Below, in pieces: positions 62,382-64,000 of a DNA stretch of 64,000 nucleotides. The stretch is taken from contig NZ_STFF01000014.1 of assembly GCF_004834005.1 (NCBI RefSeq), positions 1 through 64,000 on the forward strand, written 5' to 3'. A program made the position numbers and the translations under genes. Position 1 is the stretch's first letter; the number at the start of each line of letters is the position of its first letter. The notes under the pieces were generated by a model. The model saw only the letters and a list, made by a program, of their open reading frames with translations, was not told where the DNA came from and searched no databases. This DNA comes from Niastella caeni (GTDB lineage Bacteria; Bacteroidota; Bacteroidia; Chitinophagales; Chitinophagaceae).

Positions 62382-64000
62382 TTGAAACATCTAAAAGCGC
62401 TTAATCAGTATTTCTGGAAATACCGGTACCGGTTGTGTTTAGGTATTCTCTTTATCATTATTTCCAACTACTTCGCCGTACTGGCCCCCCAGGTCACCGG
62501 CTATGTGTTCGATGTGGTGCAACGGGCTTTTGGCATTGAACCTAAGAAGTCGGCCGTTCAATACGACTGGCTGGTGAACCAGTTCATTCATTTTGCCGAA
62601 CAAAACAGGACCATTTCCGTGATCGCTCTTTGCGGTATCACCATCCTGGTGCTGGCACTCATCCGCGGCATTTTTATGTTCCTTATGCGGCAGACAATCA
62701 TTGTCATGAGCCGCCATATTGAGTACGATCAAAAGAACGCCATCTTTAAACAATACCTTACCCTCGATACCAATTTTTATAAAACCCACAGTACCGGCGA
62801 CCTCATGAACCGCATGGCTGAAGACGTAAGCCGGGTAAGAATGTTCACCGGTCCGGCCATTATGTATTTTATTAACCTGGTGTCGTTGATCTCACTGTCG
62901 GTTTATTATATGGTAAAGAAAGATGCGCTGCTCACCCTGTACGTGTTAGCGCCATTACCCATTTTGGCCGTAACTATATATGTAGTAAATACTATTATTA
63001 ATAAAAAGAGTGAACGGATCCAGGCATTATTAAGTGATCTTACTACCAATGCCCAGGAATCGTATTCCGGTATCAGGGTAATCAAGTCGTTTGTGCAGGA
63101 AAAGGCCATGTTCGAATTCTTTGATAAGAACAGCGAGGAATATAAGACCAACGCCATTGCGCTGGCCAAAACGGAAGCGCTGTATTTTCCTTCCATGACC
63201 TTGCTCATTGGTCTTAGTACCTTGCTTACCATCATGATAGGCGGCATTTACGCCATTTACGGCGAGCATAAAATTGGTATGAGCACCATTGCCGAGTTTG
63301 TGATGTATATTAATATGCTCACCTTCCCGGTTGGCGCTATCGGGTGGACGGCCAGCATGATACAACGTGCGGCCGCTTCGCAAAAGCGCATTAACGAATT
63401 CCTGCATACCGATCCGGTTATTGTTAATCCGCCCAACCCCATTAAGCCTGCTTTGCAGGGCAGCATTGTTTTTGATAATGTTGATTTTGTTTACCCCAAT
63501 ACCGGAATTCAGGCGTTGACGCATTTCAACCTGCATATTAAGAAAGGGCAGAAGATTGCCATCATCGGTCATACCGGCAGTGGTAAAACCACCATTGCGC
63601 AATTGTTATTACGCATGTACGATCCTTCGGTGGGTAATATCAGCATCGATGGCACCGACCTGCGTCAAATGGACCTGCAGGAACTGCGCCGCCAGATCAG
63701 CTATGTGCCGCAAGACGTTTTCCTGTTCAGCGATACCATTAATAATAACATCCTGTTTAGCCCGGGCGGGAATACCAATTCAGAAACTGTAACCAGGGCG
63801 GCCCGTTATGCCAGTGTGGAAAGAGAAATAGAAGGTTTTCACGACAGATACGACACCATGGTAGGGGAGCGGGGTGTTACGCTTAGCGGCGGACAAAAGC
63901 AACGTATTTCCATTGCCCGCGCGCTGGCCAAAGACCCGCAGATCGTGGTGTTCGACGATTGCCTGAGCGCCGTTGACGCCCGCACCGAAAAGGAGATCCT
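62382..64000 (+). CDS. ABC exporter, membrane plus ATPase (3' end beyond window)
   Basis: At least 539 residues before the window ends. A TTG at 62382 (LKHLKALNQYFWKYRYRLCL) is the best visible start; no ATG fits. An ABC type-1 exporter membrane domain (about 15-320) precedes the ATPase. Walker A is GHTGSGKTT (from about 396), the signature LSGGQKQR (from about 501) and Walker B ends VFDDCLSAVD, where Asp replaces the usual catalytic Glu. That Asp is typical of the degenerate subunit of heterodimeric exporters (TM287- or BmrC-like). A lipid, peptide or drug export role is possible. Confidence 0.88.
   Translation, partial: MKHLKALNQYFWKYRYRLCLGILFIIISNYFAVLAPQVTGYVFDVVQRAFGIEPKKSAVQYDWLVNQFIHFAEQNRTISVIALCGITILVLALIRGIFMFLMRQTIIVMSRHIEYDQKNAIFKQYLTLDTNFYKTHSTGDLMNRMAEDVSRVRMFTGPAIMYFINLVSLISLSVYYMVKKDALLTLYVLAPLPILAVTIYVVNTIINKKSERIQALLSDLTTNAQESYSGIRVIKSFVQEKAMFEFFDKNSEEYKTNAIALAKTEALYFPSMTLLIGLSTLLTIMIGGIYAIYGEHKIGMSTIAEFVMYINMLTFPVGAIGWTASMIQRAAASQKRINEFLHTDPVIVNPPNPIKPALQGSIVFDNVDFVYPNTGIQALTHFNLHIKKGQKIAIIGHTGSGKTTIAQLLLRMYDPSVGNISIDGTDLRQMDLQELRRQISYVPQDVFLFSDTINNNILFSPGGNTNSETVTRAARYASVEREIEGFHDRYDTMVGERGVTLSGGQKQRISIARALAKDPQIVVFDDCLSAVDARTEKEI

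Noticed and set aside
1..64000. tRNA, rRNA, CRISPR arrays, transposases, phage genes
   Set aside because: Looked for by eye on both strands; no cloverleaf with conserved T-loop, no regular spacer-repeat array and no DDE or integrase pattern was seen. A covariance-model or profile search would be decisive.

Overview
The window looks like chromosomal DNA of a polysaccharide-degrading member of the Bacteroidota, most likely family Chitinophagaceae (Niastella/Chitinophaga-like). The pointers are a SusC/SusD pair, a giant secreted protein with a type IX secretion (T9SS) C-terminal sorting domain, FecI/FecR-type regulation of a TonB receptor, YtxJ, many lipoproteins, weak Shine-Dalgarno sites and promoter -7 elements of the TAnnTTTG type. 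I saw no rRNA, tRNA, CRISPR array, complete insertion sequence or phage module. All calls rest on reading the sequence by eye; no database search was made.

Layout. 0.5-18.3 kb (mostly +): carbohydrate-active genes, namely a GH3 with a PA14 insert, a tandem CE1-type esterase, an FtsX/MacB-type permease on the opposite strand, a second GH3, and a 2542-residue protein with an alginate-lyase-like N-terminus. 18.5-19.1 kb: two convergent gene remnants. 19.2-26.8 kb (-): an operon SusC - SusD - DUF4959/discoidin lipoprotein - DUF4998 lipoprotein. Together with the first block this forms a polysaccharide utilisation locus. 27.9-28.6 kb: a frameshifted remnant. 28.6-33.6 kb (-): a membrane-signalling operon (anchored EGQLWP protein, multi-pass membrane protein, NarX-like kinase, NarL-like regulator), a second EGQLWP paralogue and an exported protein. 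33.8-34.5 kb: HepT/MntA (HEPN/MNT) toxin-antitoxin pair. 34.6-36.0 kb: vanadium haloperoxidase-like lipoprotein. 36.3-41.8 kb: Nudix hydrolase, topoisomerase III, then a cold-shock-like group (two RRM proteins, fatty-acid desaturase, CSD protein) and YtxJ. 41.9-48.9 kb (+): a lipoprotein, then DUF4856 lipoprotein - imelysin-like - HTTM - TonB receptor, probably for metal (iron) uptake. 48.9-50.5 kb (-): BON+SH3, BON and TerB-like stress-type proteins. 51-52.8 kb: GH35 beta-galactosidase. 53.5-60.0 kb: a lipoprotein, then (-) ECF sigma - lipocalin-like - FecR - TonB receptor with STN domain - DUF4249 lipoprotein. 60.2-62.0 kb: an exported coiled-coil gene between two gene remnants. 62.4 kb to the end: an ABC exporter cut by the window edge.

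How the parts relate. The secreted hydrolases and the SusCD operon would bind, cut and import one or more plant- or alga-type glycans. A 22-bp-spaced direct repeat occurs upstream of SusC and again upstream of the distant GH35, which suggests shared control. A second repeat system, three LytTR-like half-sites at 20/21-bp spacing, occurs at three loci. At the two loci with a start codon its last half-site lies 78-80 bp before that codon. One of these genes is intact, one is broken, and at the third locus no gene is left between the repeats and a terminator.
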